Positions 29,812-41,345 of a stretch of DNA of 64,000 bases are shown here, piece by piece (within the stretch, counting starts at the first letter, position 1; each line of letters begins with the position of its first letter). The stretch lies in assembly GCF_000300235.2 (NCBI RefSeq), contig NZ_CP004388.1, positions 3,542,001 to 3,606,000 of the forward strand. Reading direction: 5' to 3'. Source of the stretch: Thalassospira xiamenensis M-5 = DSM 17429 (GTDB lineage Bacteria > Pseudomonadota > Alphaproteobacteria > Rhodospirillales > Thalassospiraceae). Made by a program: the position numbers and the translations under genes. The notes under the pieces are model-generated. The model ran no database searches, was not told the origin of the DNA, and saw only the letters and a list, made by a program, of their open reading frames with translations.

Positions 29812-30978
29812 ATGTCAGCGCCCACGCACACCCCGCCTCCTGGTGCTTCTGCCGTTCTGGTACTTGCCGATGGTTCTGTTTTCTGGGGACGAGGCGCCGG
29901 TGCCCGAGGAGAGGTTGTTGGTGAAGTCTGCTTCAACACCTCGATCACGGGCTACCAGGAAATCATGACCGACCCGTCCTATGCCGGGCAGATGATCACT
30001 TTTACTTTCCCCCATATCGGCAATGTCGGCACCAATGACGAGGATATCGAAAACACCACCCCCGTCGCCCTTGGCTGCATCCTGCGCCAGGACATTACCG
30101 AGCCATCCAACTACCGTTCACAAGGTCATTTCAATGACTGGCTGGCAAAACATGGCCGGATCGGCATCGCCGGTATCGACACCCGCCGCCTGACCAAACG
30201 CATCCGGAACGAAGGCGCACCGAACGGTGTAATCTGCCACAATCCGGACGGCAGGTTCGACATTGATGCGCTGATCGCCAAGGCCAAAGACTGGCCGGGA
30301 CTTGAAGGCATGGACCTTGCCAAGGACAATAGCTGCACCGAAGGCTATGACTGGGATCAGACGCTGTGGACCCGCGAAGGCGGTTACGGCGAACTGGGCA
30401 ATGCCAAACACCATGTCGTTGCCATCGATTACGGTGTAAAACGCAACATTCTGCGCAACCTTGCCGCCCTTGAGTGCAAGGTATCGGTTGTTCCGGCAAC
30501 GACGTCCGCCGAAGAAATCCTTGCGATGAACCCCGATGGGATTTTCCTGTCGAACGGCCCTGGTGATCCGGCAGCAACCGGCGAATATGCGGTTCCGACC
30601 ATCAAAAAACTGATCGACAGCGGCAAACCGGTTTTCGGCATCTGCCTTGGTCATCAGATGATGGCGCTCGCCCTTGGTGCGAAAACCAAAAAGATGGATG
30701 TTGGCCATCGCGGTGCGAACCATCCGGTGAAGGACACCACAACCGGTGTCGTCGAAATCACCAGCCAGAACCACGGCTTTGTCGTCGACAAGAACAGCCT
30801 GCCCGACAATGTTGAAGCAACGCACTTCTCACTGTTTGACGGATCCCTTGCCGGGCTTCGCCTGAAAGACAAACCGGTGTTTGCGGTTCAGTACCATCCC
30901 GAAGCATCCCCGGGACCGCACGATAGCCATTACCTGTTCAAACGTTTCGTTGGCCTGATCGAAGACGCGAAAGCCTGA
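29812..30978 (+). CDS. carA: CarA, carbamoyl phosphate synthase small subunit
   Basis: A 388-residue glutamine amidotransferase subunit. The N-terminal CPSase_sm domain has GEVCFNTSITGYQEIMTDPS, and the C-terminal class I GATase has the nucleophile Cys in FGICLGHQMMALALG and the His/Glu pair in VQYHPEASPGP. It supplies ammonia to CarB for pyrimidines and arginine. ATG at 29812 is chosen because AAAGGA lies nine bases upstream. It is 90 bases before carB. Confidence 0.97.
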   Translation: MSAPTHTPPPGASAVLVLADGSVFWGRGAGARGEVVGEVCFNTSITGYQEIMTDPSYAGQMITFTFPHIGNVGTNDEDIENTTPVALGCILRQDITEPSNYRSQGHFNDWLAKHGRIGIAGIDTRRLTKRIRNEGAPNGVICHNPDGRFDIDALIAKAKDWPGLEGMDLAKDNSCTEGYDWDQTLWTREGGYGELGNAKHHVVAIDYGVKRNILRNLAALECKVSVVPATTSAEEILAMNPDGIFLSNGPGDPAATGEYAVPTIKKLIDSGKPVFGICLGHQMMALALGAKTKKMDVGHRGANHPVKDTTTGVVEITSQNHGFVVDKNSLPDNVEATHFSLFDGSLAGLRLKDKPVFAVQYHPEASPGPHDSHYLFKRFVGLIEDAKA

Positions 30979-31068
30979 TAGCGCGACAACATCAGCGACA
31001 AGCGATTTACGGACTTAATTTCGGGCGGTGCAGCAATCGCGCCCGCCACGCCAAAAGCGGAAAAAGAC

Positions 31069-34311
<3,243 letters not shown>

Positions 34312-34342
34312 GGTTCCTTTTCGAACCCGTTCAACGAGTTTA

Positions 34343-34376
34343 GACCGCCCGGCGGTATCTGCCGGGCGGTCGATTT
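34343..34376 (+). terminator. Terminator after carB
   Basis: A GACCGCCCGGC / GCCGGGCGGTC stem with a 7-base loop is followed by GATTTT. The stem is strong and the T run is short. Confidence 0.7.
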
Positions 34377-34415
34377 TGTAGTATCGATCGCTAATAAGAA
34401 TAGGCTGTGAGCGCG

Positions 34416-34889
34416 ATGGAAAAAGTACCTATGACCCCGCAAGGGCATCAGCGCCTCGAAGAAGAGCTGAAGCACCGCAAATCCGTCGAACGCCTTGAAA
34501 TCATCAAGGCGATCTCGGAAGCGCGCGAGCATGGCGATCTCTCGGAAAACGCCGAATACCATGCCGCGCGTGAACGACAGAGCTTCTGCGAAGGTCGAAT
34601 TGCCGAACTGGAAGATGTTCTTAGCCGCTCCGAAGTCATCGATATCAAGTCGCTGGCTGGGTCGGTCGTCAAATTTGGCGCGACCGTGCATCTTGTCGAC
34701 GAGGACACCGACGAGGAAACCACCTATCAGGTTGTCGGTCCGATCGAGGCTGATATCAATTCCGGCCGTATTTCGACCACCTCTCCGATTGGCCGTGCGC
34801 TGATCGGCAAGGCCGTTGGTGAATCCGTAGAAGTTACCGTGCCTGGTGGCACGAAGAGCTACGAGATACTGAAGGTCGAATTCGCCTGA
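34416..34889 (+). CDS. greA: GreA, transcript cleavage elongation factor
   Basis: A 157-residue Gre factor. The N-terminal coiled coil begins [20 protein letters not shown] and has the acidic tip region with [13 protein letters not shown]; the C-terminal globular domain ends [13 protein letters not shown]. It rescues backtracked RNA polymerase. ATG at 34416 is preferred over GTG at 34407, since AGG at 34402-34404 is correctly spaced only for the ATG and the length then matches the family. Confidence 0.96.
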   Translation: MEKVPMTPQGHQRLEEELKHRKSVERLEIIKAISEAREHGDLSENAEYHAARERQSFCEGRIAELEDVLSRSEVIDIKSLAGSVVKFGATVHLVDEDTDEETTYQVVGPIEADINSGRISTTSPIGRALIGKAVGESVEVTVPGGTKSYEILKVEFA

Positions 34890-34915
34890 TCCGATTGTAA
34901 TATTTTGCGAAAGTA

Positions 34916-34944
34916 CGGCCCGATAAACATCGGGCCGTTTTTTT
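34916..34944 (+). terminator. Terminator after greA
   Basis: The stem CGGCCCGAT / ATCGGGCCG with an AAAC loop is followed by seven Ts, a textbook intrinsic terminator. Confidence 0.93.
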
Positions 34945-34973
34945 GATCCAAATACCCTGCACAAGCATCTGCC

Positions 34974-35450
34974 ATGACACCTGACATCATCATTTCCCAT
35001 GCCCGCCCGGAAGACAGCGTCCATGTCGCCGACATGTCCAATGCCCTGCATGTTGAACTTGATTACGACAATCCGCCCCATACGACCGAAAGCATCCATG
35101 AAATGATGTTCGGGCCAAGAGCGCTGATCAAAAGCCTGATCGCATGGGATGGGCGTCGCGCTGTCGGACAGGCGATCTTTCAGCCGTTCTATAACCCGGA
35201 TTATTCAAAAATCGGGTTATGGATGACCGAACTTTATGTTGTGCCAGACATGCGTTCGGAAAAAGTTGGCAACAAACTGATGAAGGCTCTTGGCAAATAC
35301 GCCTTGGATCACGGCTATATTTCGATGTGGTGGTCCGTCCTGCATCGCAACGAAGCCGCCTGCCGGTTTTACGAACGGCTAGGCGCGCGTAACTCCGGGG
35401 CCCTGCAATATGAAATTGATGGGGATGAGTTAAAGAACCTTGGCCAATAA
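34974..35450 (+). CDS. GNAT-family N-acetyltransferase
   Basis: A 158-residue protein of the GNAT fold. The acetyl-CoA-binding motif is in LYVVPDMRSEKVGNKLMKAL, and the C-terminal NEAACRFYERLGARN motif is typical. The substrate cannot be told from sequence. It follows the greA terminator, so it is probably transcribed separately. Confidence 0.88.
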   Translation: MTPDIIISHARPEDSVHVADMSNALHVELDYDNPPHTTESIHEMMFGPRALIKSLIAWDGRRAVGQAIFQPFYNPDYSKIGLWMTELYVVPDMRSEKVGNKLMKALGKYALDHGYISMWWSVLHRNEAACRFYERLGARNSGALQYEIDGDELKNLGQ

Positions 35451-35504
35451 AACCACTGATCATCAAGCACGTGACAAAGAATTGAATTCATAATATTTTT
35501 CGGC

Positions 35505-35619
35505 ATCATTCTGAAATGATCGTTCTGGAAAGATCGAGAACACCAACAGCGTGCGACGCCCGGCCGGGGGGATAACGGGCGTCTCAAAGCGGAGCCAGTC
35601 AAATGATTGGCTCCGCTTT
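35505..35619. other. Cluster of four hairpins between the GNAT gene and lrp
   Basis: Four inverted repeats follow one another: ATCATT/AATGAT (35505-35520), GTTCT/AGAAC (35522-35541), GACGCCCG/CGGGCGTC (35555-35583) with a loop carrying GGGGGGATAA, and a 12-base-pair AAAGCGGAGCCA/TGGCTCCGCTTT (35586-35619). This may be a structured RNA gene or a compound terminator region. Neither strand has a decisive T run or promoter. Confidence 0.4.
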
Positions 35620-35657
35620 GATTAACGACAAACCTGTTTCTGGCACGCAGACAAAAC

Positions 35658-35688
35658 AAAACCGGCAACCTCGAAGGTGCCGGTTTTT
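35658..35688. terminator. Bidirectional terminator between the GNAT side and lrp
   Basis: AAAACCGGC / GCCGGTTTTT arms carry A/T runs on both sides. It lies 26 bases after the lrp stop and serves that minus-strand gene; it may also end plus-strand transcripts. Confidence 0.82.
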
Positions 35689-35713
35689 ATCTATCGGACT
35701 GATGCAATTCAGC

Positions 35714-36199
35714 TCAGTCCTCGGCCTCGATATCAATCGGAACACCGGGCTGGTTTTTGGCGGTGCGAATCGAGAGTGCCGATTTCACGTGATTGACGTT
35801 TTCCGCAACCGTCAGTTCGGTTGTCAGAAACTTCTGATATTCGTCCCAGCTGTGTGAAACGATTTTCAAAAGGAAATCCATTTCACCGGCAACCATATGA
35901 CATTCGCGCACTTCCGGCCATGCAGCGGCACGGCCTTCAAAGGCGCGCAGATCATGTTCGGCCTGACTCGCAAGACCGACCAGCGCAAACACGGTTACAT
36001 TATATCCAAGCGCCTGCGCATCAACATCGGCATGATAGCCCTGAATGAAACCGGCTTCTTCAAGCGCACGGACACGACGCAGACAGGGTGGCGCAGAAAT
36101 ACCTGCACGGCGTGCAAGTTCCACATTGGTCATGCGGCCATCTTCCTGGAGATCGCGCAGAATTCTGCGGTCGATCTTGTCGAGTTTGACCCGTTGCAT
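35714..36199 (-). CDS. Lrp/AsnC-family transcriptional regulator
   Basis: A 161-residue regulator with an N-terminal AsnC-type helix-turn-helix (VKLDKIDRRILRDLQEDGRM, then VELARRAGISAPPCLRRVRAL) and a C-terminal RAM ligand-binding domain (GYNVTVFALVGL, ECHMVAGEMDFLLKI). It is divergent from trxB. The lrp-trxB-lsrB order resembles the rhizobial chromosomal neighbourhood of lsrB. The effector is unknown. Confidence 0.93.
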   Translation of the reverse strand: MQRVKLDKIDRRILRDLQEDGRMTNVELARRAGISAPPCLRRVRALEEAGFIQGYHADVDAQALGYNVTVFALVGLASQAEHDLRAFEGRAAAWPEVRECHMVAGEMDFLLKIVSHSWDEYQKFLTTELTVAENVNHVKSALSIRTAKNQPGVPIDIEAED

Positions 36200-36508
36200 T
36201 TATCCCTCGATTCTGTGCGCTGAACTTACCCCGGACGAAACAATATTACAGGGGGCCAGTACGCTGGCAATAATATATTCGGCAGCAGAATGCAATCTGC
36301 CCTTTTGTAACGCGTACAAATGCACTGCACAATTTTGTATCAAAACGTTGCAAACCGCTATTTTCCGCCAATCGAAATGTCAGACTGAAAAGCATCATCG
36401 GACACCGTTCCGAAAACCTTGCAAAACATCGTGCGAGGCGGTTGCGCAATGCCAGATCACCCCATATGTTCGAAACCTGTTTTTCACCGACCACAATATG
36501 CAAAGCAC
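36200..36508. promoter_or_regulatory. Divergent lrp-trxB regulatory region with two dyads
   Basis: About 309 bases. Two AT-rich dyads stand out: TTTGTA-ACGCG-TACAAA at 36304-36320 and TTTTG-TAT-CAAAA at 36333-36345. Their size and placement suit binding by the adjacent Lrp/AsnC regulator. This is inference. Confidence 0.45.
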
Positions 36509-37459
36509 ATGGCCCAGGAACATAACACCAAAGTCCTCATCATCGGATCCGGCCCGGCCGGTTACACAGCAGCGATTTATGCTGCACGCGCCAACCTGGA
36601 ACCCATGATGGTTATGGGCCTGCAACCAGGTGGTCAGTTGACGATCACGACAGATGTTGAAAACTATCCCGGCTTTGCCGATGTCATCCAGGGCCCGTGG
36701 CTGATGGATCAGATGAAGGCGCAGGCCGAGCATGTCGGAACCAAAATGGTCCACGACCTGATCACCGAAGTCGACTTTTCGAAACGCCCCTTCGTCTGCA
36801 AAGGCGATTCGGGTGATGTCTATGTTGCCCAAAGCGTGATCATTTCAACCGGCGCACAGGCCCGCTGGCTTGGCCTTCCGGGCGAAGAAAAATTCAACGG
36901 TCGCGGTGTTTCCGCATGTGCCACCTGTGACGGGTTCTTCTATCGCAACAAACCGGTTGTGGTTGTTGGGGGCGGCAATACCGCGGTTGAAGAAGCTCTT
37001 TATCTTGCCGGGATCTGCTCGAAGGTGACGCTCGTGCACCGTCGCGACGAATTGCGCGCGGAAAAAATGCTGCAGGATCGCCTGCTGAAGCATGAAAAGA
37101 TCGACGTCGTCTGGGACAGCGTCATTGACGATATTCTTGGCGGTGACGGCCCGATGGATGGCGTTGAAGCCGTTCGCGTGCGCAATGTAAAAACCGGCGA
37201 TCTGACAGACATTACTGCGGATGGTTTCTTTGTTGCGATCGGCCATGATCCGGCAACCGCCGTGTTCAAAGGACAGATCGACATGGATGACGAAAATTAC
37301 ATCCTTGTCAAACCGGGCAGTACCACAACCAACGTCAAGGGCGTCTTTGCCGCAGGCGACGTGACCGACAAGATTTACCGTCAGGCGGTTACCGCAGCAG
37401 GCATGGGGTGCATGGCCGCCCTCGAAGCCGAAAAGTTTATTGCCGAGCACACCGAATAA
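36509..37459 (+). CDS. trxB: TrxB, thioredoxin reductase
   Basis: A 316-residue flavoprotein. FAD-binding GSGPAGYTAA lies near residue 13, the redox-active pair is C137-A-T-C140 in VSACATCDGFF, the NADPH site is VVGGGNTAVEEALYL, and the C-terminal FAD motif is GVFAAGDVTDKIYRQAV. It reduces thioredoxin with NADPH. ATG at 36509 gives the family N terminus MAQEHNTKVLIIGSG. An in-frame ATG at 36449 with GAGG upstream is a possible alternative adding 20 residues. Confidence 0.95.
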   Translation: MAQEHNTKVLIIGSGPAGYTAAIYAARANLEPMMVMGLQPGGQLTITTDVENYPGFADVIQGPWLMDQMKAQAEHVGTKMVHDLITEVDFSKRPFVCKGDSGDVYVAQSVIISTGAQARWLGLPGEEKFNGRGVSACATCDGFFYRNKPVVVVGGGNTAVEEALYLAGICSKVTLVHRRDELRAEKMLQDRLLKHEKIDVVWDSVIDDILGGDGPMDGVEAVRVRNVKTGDLTDITADGFFVAIGHDPATAVFKGQIDMDDENYILVKPGSTTTNVKGVFAAGDVTDKIYRQAVTAAGMGCMAALEAEKFIAEHTE

Positions 37460-37487
37460 ACACGGCAACACGAGAACCAGATATGAT

Positions 37488-37515
37488 AAAGGGGTGCTCA
37501 TGGTGCCCCTTTTTT
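37488..37515 (+). terminator. Terminator after trxB
   Basis: A GGGGTGC / GTGCCCC hairpin (with wobble pairs) is followed by six Ts. Confidence 0.75.
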
Positions 37516-37801
37516 CTGTGCGTTACCCGGAAATACAACCTTGCTCGCAATGCACGAACACGCTGTTTCCGGGCAATCCCCTGAGTTCATTTACGAATTC
37601 GGCGTGAACGAAATCACCACTTTCGCAATTGGTTGCTTGCAGATCGCGTCAAAGGCCTCATATTGATCTAATGATATCAGTTTGGAAGCAATTCCGCATG
37701 CGGCTTAACAGTGTGGAAACCAAATGCTTCTAAGAAGAAGATAAAGAAGTATCAGGGGACTGTTGCGGCAATAGCGCGACAGTGACATTAGGAGCAGGTC
37801 T
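37516..37801 (+). other. Leader region of the LsrB-like regulator
   Basis: About 286 bases without a gene. It contains a 10-base palindrome, CCGCATGCGG, at 37694-37703 and an AGGAG ribosome-binding site just before 37802. The palindrome contains the same GCAT half-sites seen in the small-RNA boxes downstream, but not in T-N11-A spacing. Confidence 0.4.
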
Positions 37802-38719
37802 ATGGACTGGGACAAGCTGCGTGTTTTTCACGCTGTTGCGGAAGCGGGAAGCTTCACACACGCGGGGGAAAATCTCAATCTGAGCCAGTCGGCTGTCAGC
37901 CGGCAGATCAGCGCACTTGAAGAAAGCGTCAAGGTGCCGCTATTCCACCGTCACGCCCGCGGCCTGATCCTGACCGAGCAGGGTGAACTTCTGTATCGCA
38001 CGGCCCATGATGTGTTTGCCAAGCTTTCCATGGCCGAAGCCCGCATTCGCGAATCCAAGGAACGCCCCAGCGGTCCGCTGAAGGTCACCACCACGGTCGC
38101 CTTTGGCTCAACCTGGCTGACACCGCGGATCAACGAATTCCTTGAACGCTATCCGGAAATCGAATTGTCGCTGGTACTCAACGACGAGGAACTTGATCTT
38201 GCCATGCGCGAGGCCGATGTTGCGATCCGCATGCAGCCCCCACGTCAGGCCGATCTGGTGCAGCGTCAACTGATGACGCTGCGTTATCATGTCTTCGCAT
38301 CCCCCGAATATATCAAGCAGTTCGGCATTCCGAAGAAACCCGAAGACCTGAAAGATCATCGCCTGATCATTTATGGTGCGGATGCGCGCCCGCCGGTTTC
38401 CAACGTCAACTGGATGATGGCCGTCGCCCAGCAGTTCAAACCGGATATGCGGCCGATCCTGAAGCTGAACAATATCTATGGTATCTTCCGTGCAACGGAG
38501 TCCGGGCTTGGTATTTCAGCTCTGCCCGATTACCTGCTACCCGCCGACAGCAATCTGGTCCGCATTCTGCCGGAACTCGAAGGGCCAAGTTTCGATGCCT
38601 ATTTCGTTTATCCCGAAGAACTGCGCCATTCCAAACGCATTGCGGTGTTCCGTGATTTCCTGATCGAGGAAATCAACAAGGTCAAAGCAAAAGTCAATGC
38701 TGCCGCTGCGGCTGACTAA
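37802..38719 (+). CDS. LysR-family regulator of LsrB/VtlR type
   Basis: A 305-residue LysR regulator. The N-terminal helix-turn-helix reads MDWDKLRVFHAVAEAGSFTH and then SQSAVSRQISALEESVKVPL, followed by the HRHARGLILTEQGELLYRTAH linker that I associate with LsrB/VtlR proteins. A substrate-binding-type effector domain covers residues 90-300. In Brucella VtlR activates the small RNA gene abcR2, and in Sinorhizobium LsrB adjoins abcR1/abcR2. Here two tandem small-RNA candidates with LysR-type boxes lie just downstream, which supports the same role. The symbol is left empty because orthology was not tested. Confidence 0.88.
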   Translation: MDWDKLRVFHAVAEAGSFTHAGENLNLSQSAVSRQISALEESVKVPLFHRHARGLILTEQGELLYRTAHDVFAKLSMAEARIRESKERPSGPLKVTTTVAFGSTWLTPRINEFLERYPEIELSLVLNDEELDLAMREADVAIRMQPPRQADLVQRQLMTLRYHVFASPEYIKQFGIPKKPEDLKDHRLIIYGADARPPVSNVNWMMAVAQQFKPDMRPILKLNNIYGIFRATESGLGISALPDYLLPADSNLVRILPELEGPSFDAYFVYPEELRHSKRIAVFRDFLIEEINKVKAKVNAAAAAD

Positions 38720-38743
38720 CGCAAACGGCACCAAGAGAATCCA

Positions 38744-38779
38744 AAGCCCCGCACCAAATCTGGTTGCGGGGCTTTTTTC
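38744..38779 (+). terminator. Terminator after the LsrB-like gene
   Basis: The stem AGCCCCGCA / TGCGGGGCT is followed by a T run. It separates the regulator from the small-RNA genes. Confidence 0.9.
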
Positions 38780-38966
38780 TTGCGTCTCAACGGAACAATA
38801 CAACCTTTGATTTACAGCACCCCGCACGATGACATACCGACGACGGCCAAACCTGAGCGCGCATTAGTAAATCACTGACGTGATGCGCAGGTTTATCAGG
38901 ATGCAAAATCGGGCCTTTCAGGAAAACGCTGTCATAATAGCTTCAATTTAATGACATTTTTTCGCC

Positions 38967-38981
38967 ATGCACTGAGCGCAT
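38967..38981 (+). promoter_or_regulatory. LysR-type T-N11-A box upstream of small RNA 1
   Basis: ATGC-N7-GCAT (ATGCACTGAGCGCAT) is a dyad fitting the T-N11-A rule for LysR regulators. A near-identical element, with the same GCATGG extension on the right, lies upstream of small RNA 2. The centre is 173 bases before the conserved CGTCT hairpin. Confidence 0.62.
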
Positions 38982-39024
38982 GGTTGGATTGTCGTTATTC
39001 TATTTTTAAGCGTAAGATCATATG

Positions 39025-39215
39025 CGTATATTCACATCAGAAGTTGTTAGCGACCGCAAACGCGAAGAGCGCTTTCATCTTTTCCTGATCTCCGCATGAT
39101 CCGTCCGCCGAAACGTTATTCGGCTTGGAATCTTCCCTGGATTCCTCGTCTCCCAGACGTTAAAGCCTCCCTGTTGATCTTGCCGGTAGCTTCCCCTAGC
39201 TACCGGCATTTTTTT
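39025..39215 (+). ncRNA. Candidate AbcR-like small RNA 1
   Basis: No ORF is convincing here. The predicted RNA has hairpins GCCGAA/TTCGGC (39107-39124), GGAATC/GATTCC with loop TTCCCTG (39127-39145) and CGTCT-CCC-AGACG (39147-39159). An unpaired linker with AAGCCTCCCTG follows, then a terminator GCCGGTAGCT/AGCTACCGGC with seven Ts ending at 39215. The loop, linker and terminator are repeated in the second copy 370 bases downstream. The 5' end is estimated; a weak TTGTCG and TAAGAT pair is the best promoter seen. CU-rich loops suggest pairing to ribosome-binding sites, as AbcR RNAs do. The family link rests on neighbourhood and architecture. Confidence 0.66.
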
Positions 39216-39336
39216 CGCATTCGCACAATTAAGCGGCAGTAAACTGATCAAAAGATTGGGAACAAGCGCATTAGAATCCATAAATATTTTATATATTTCA
39301 GTCACTTATAGGAAAAATTTTTGCAGCCCAAGATTT

Positions 39337-39351
39337 ATGCAATTTACGCAT
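39337..39351 (+). promoter_or_regulatory. LysR-type T-N11-A box upstream of small RNA 2
   Basis: ATGCAATTTACGCAT again has ATGC-N7-GCAT. Over 24 aligned bases it matches the first box at ATGCA, CGCATGG, TG and AT. Its centre is 176 bases before the CGTCT hairpin, against 173 in copy 1. A TTGACA follows at 39367. Confidence 0.62.
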
Positions 39352-39399
39352 GGCTGAATGAGCAATTTGACAGTGGTGTTTCCCGTCAAAAACGCTATC

Positions 39400-39583
39400 T
39401 TCCTCTTCGAACCGCAGCGGTGAACAACCGCATCGCGGTACAGAGTTTTCTCCCTGACCGAATTTCGGTCTTTGCCGGGCGCCCTGCCCGGCATACCCAG
39501 GGCCCTGAGAAGGGTCCTACGTCTCCCAGACGTGAAGCCTCCCTGATAAACTTGCCGGGCATTCATTTGCCCGGCTTTTTTTT
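39400..39583 (+). ncRNA. Candidate AbcR-like small RNA 2
   Basis: The tandem partner of small RNA 1. Hairpins are GACCGA/TCGGTC (39456-39470), GCCGGGC-GCCCT-GCCCGGC (39474-39492) and ACGTCT-CCC-AGACGT (39519-39533). A linker with GAAGCCTCCCTG follows, then the terminator GCCGGGCA/TGCCCGGC with eight Ts ending at 39583. The sequence from the CGTCT hairpin to the terminator is nearly the same as in copy 1, while upstream stems differ in sequence. TTGACA at 39367-39372 is a likely -35, so the start should be near 39400. The 5' end is an estimate. Confidence 0.67.
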
Positions 39584-39716
39584 GCCCTGACGATATCCTC
39601 ACCATCACCACGCGCAACTGTGACCCGTTGCAACCGTCTTCACCTTGGCAGTCACACTGAAACCACGCAGTATGAAGCTTGCGCGCACGTGCGTCTGGTA
39701 ATCGGGGATTAAAATC

Positions 39717-41030
39717 ATGCAGAAAAATATCGGCCAGTTCCTGTTTGGCAAACCGGCAGAGGATCGCCTGCCGGAACGTGTGCGTCATGCGATTGCCCTT
39801 CAGCAGCAAGAGAGCGAAAAACTGATCGGCTGGGTGCAGCTGTTGCTGGTGACGATCTTTGCGACCCTTTACACCGTCTCACCCAAAACATTCATGAACA
39901 CCGGAATTCATCCTGTCCCATGGGCTTTGGGACTATATTTCCTGTTCACCTTTATCCGACTGGCGCTGTCTTATCGCGGCAGCCTGTCAAACTGGTTCCT
40001 GACCCTGTCGGTTATTGTCGATATTGGTTTGCTGATGGTCCTGATCTGGAGCTTCCATATCCAGTATATGCAACCGGCAAGCTTCTATCTCAAATCGCCG
40101 ACCATGATCTATGTGTTCATCTTCATCTCGCTGCGCACCCTGCGGTTTGACCCGCGTTATATTTTGCTGGCGGGCGCAACGGCGGCAATTGGCTGGCTGA
40201 TACTGGTCTTCTATGTGATCTGGAGCGAACGCGGCCAAAGTATGATCACACGGGACTATGTGACTTATCTGACATCCAATTCGATCCTGATCGGGGCCGA
40301 GATCGACAAGATCATTGCCATTGTTCTGGTGTCAACCGTGTTGGCGATTGCAGTTTTGCGCGCACAACGTTCGTTCACCCGTGCCGTCACAGATGAAATC
40401 GCGGCAAGCGAGCTGTCACGCTTTATCTCGCCCGAGGTCGCCGCGCGCATTACCCACGCAAACCAGCAAATCAAACCTGGCGATGGTGAAGCCGCAAGGG
40501 CCACCATCATGTTTACCGATATCGAGGGGTTTTCCGGCGTTTCCGAAAAGCTGAGCCCGCAAGAACTTGCTGCAATGCTCAACGAATATTTCGCCGCGAC
40601 CAGCAATGTGATCAATAAACATGGTGGCGTGATCACCCAGTTTCAGGGCGACGCAATGCTGATTACCTTCAACGCGGTAAAAGCCGATCCCGACCACGCG
40701 TTAAACGCAGTTCGGACAGCAATCGATATCACACGGGTCTGTGCTGAAACCACATTTTGCCATGGCGGCAGGCTCAAAACCCGTTGCGGGATCAATACCG
40801 GCGATATCGTGATCGGTGCGGTTGGCTCGGAAAACCGCCTGACCTTCACCGTCCATGGTGACAATGTCAATATTGCCGCCCGACTGGAACAGCTAAACAA
40901 ACAATATGGCAGCTACATCCTTGCGACCGAGGATACCGTCAGGGCCTGCGAGGAAGGTTTTGCCTGGCAGGCGCGCGGTGAAGTCACCGTGCGTGGGCGC
41001 GAAACGCCAACACCGATCTTCAGTCTCTAG
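39717..41030 (+). CDS. Membrane-bound class III adenylate/guanylate cyclase
   Basis: A 437-residue protein. About six membrane segments lie over residues 35-220. A class III cyclase domain follows from about residue 255: ATIMFTDIEGFSGVSEKLS carries the first metal aspartate, FQGDAMLITFNA the second, and GINTGDIVIGAVGSENRLTF and GDNVNIAARLEQL follow. It makes a cyclic nucleotide at the inner face of the membrane. No HAMP or PAS domain is obvious. It stands alone between two pairs of small-RNA genes. Confidence 0.93.
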   Translation: MQKNIGQFLFGKPAEDRLPERVRHAIALQQQESEKLIGWVQLLLVTIFATLYTVSPKTFMNTGIHPVPWALGLYFLFTFIRLALSYRGSLSNWFLTLSVIVDIGLLMVLIWSFHIQYMQPASFYLKSPTMIYVFIFISLRTLRFDPRYILLAGATAAIGWLILVFYVIWSERGQSMITRDYVTYLTSNSILIGAEIDKIIAIVLVSTVLAIAVLRAQRSFTRAVTDEIAASELSRFISPEVAARITHANQQIKPGDGEAARATIMFTDIEGFSGVSEKLSPQELAAMLNEYFAATSNVINKHGGVITQFQGDAMLITFNAVKADPDHALNAVRTAIDITRVCAETTFCHGGRLKTRCGINTGDIVIGAVGSENRLTFTVHGDNVNIAARLEQLNKQYGSYILATEDTVRACEEGFAWQARGEVTVRGRETPTPIFSL

Positions 41031-41043
41031 GGGCAGGCCCCAC

Positions 41044-41212
41044 AAAGAAAAAGCGCGCGGCGGGCGATTTGCCCGCCCCACGCTTTTGGGGGACAGATGG
41101 TCTTGGGGAGACCGGTCAGATACGGTGCCTTGACCTTGGGGTGCAGATCACTGCGGGGGACAGTGATTTTAAAGGTCCCGGTGAGTAGCGAGGGAGGGGC
41201 GCTTCACCGGCG
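41044..41212 (-). ncRNA. Candidate C-loop small RNA A
   Basis: Read on the minus strand: hairpin 1 CCGGTGA/TCACCGG with inner AGCG/CGCT (41178-41210) and loop CCCCTCCCT; hairpin 2 ATCACTG/CAGTGAT (41147-41167) with loop TCCCCCG; hairpin 3 GGTCT/AGACC (41099-41113) with loop CCCCA; unpaired CTGTCCCCC; and terminator GGCGGGC/GCCCGCC (41059-41077) followed by TTTTTCTTT. A paralogous unit lies 300 bases away with different stem sequences but the same C-rich loops, which points to selection on structure. ATTGTCAG and TATTCACAA upstream are shared by both units. The 5' end is approximate. Confidence 0.63.
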
Positions 41213-41345
41213 TTTCCGCATCTGACAATTGTGAATATGCCCTTGAATTGGGGCGTAAAAACCGGCCGGTAATGACCATTCAGGGGCAAATTGGGGCAAA
41301 ATAAAGTTTGGAGCTGAAACCGCGAAAAACCTGTTTCCGTTCGGG

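Noticed and set aside
39321..39590. An 89-codon open frame over small RNA 2
   Set aside because: It spans the promoter, hairpins and terminator, has no clear ribosome-binding site and no protein-like composition.
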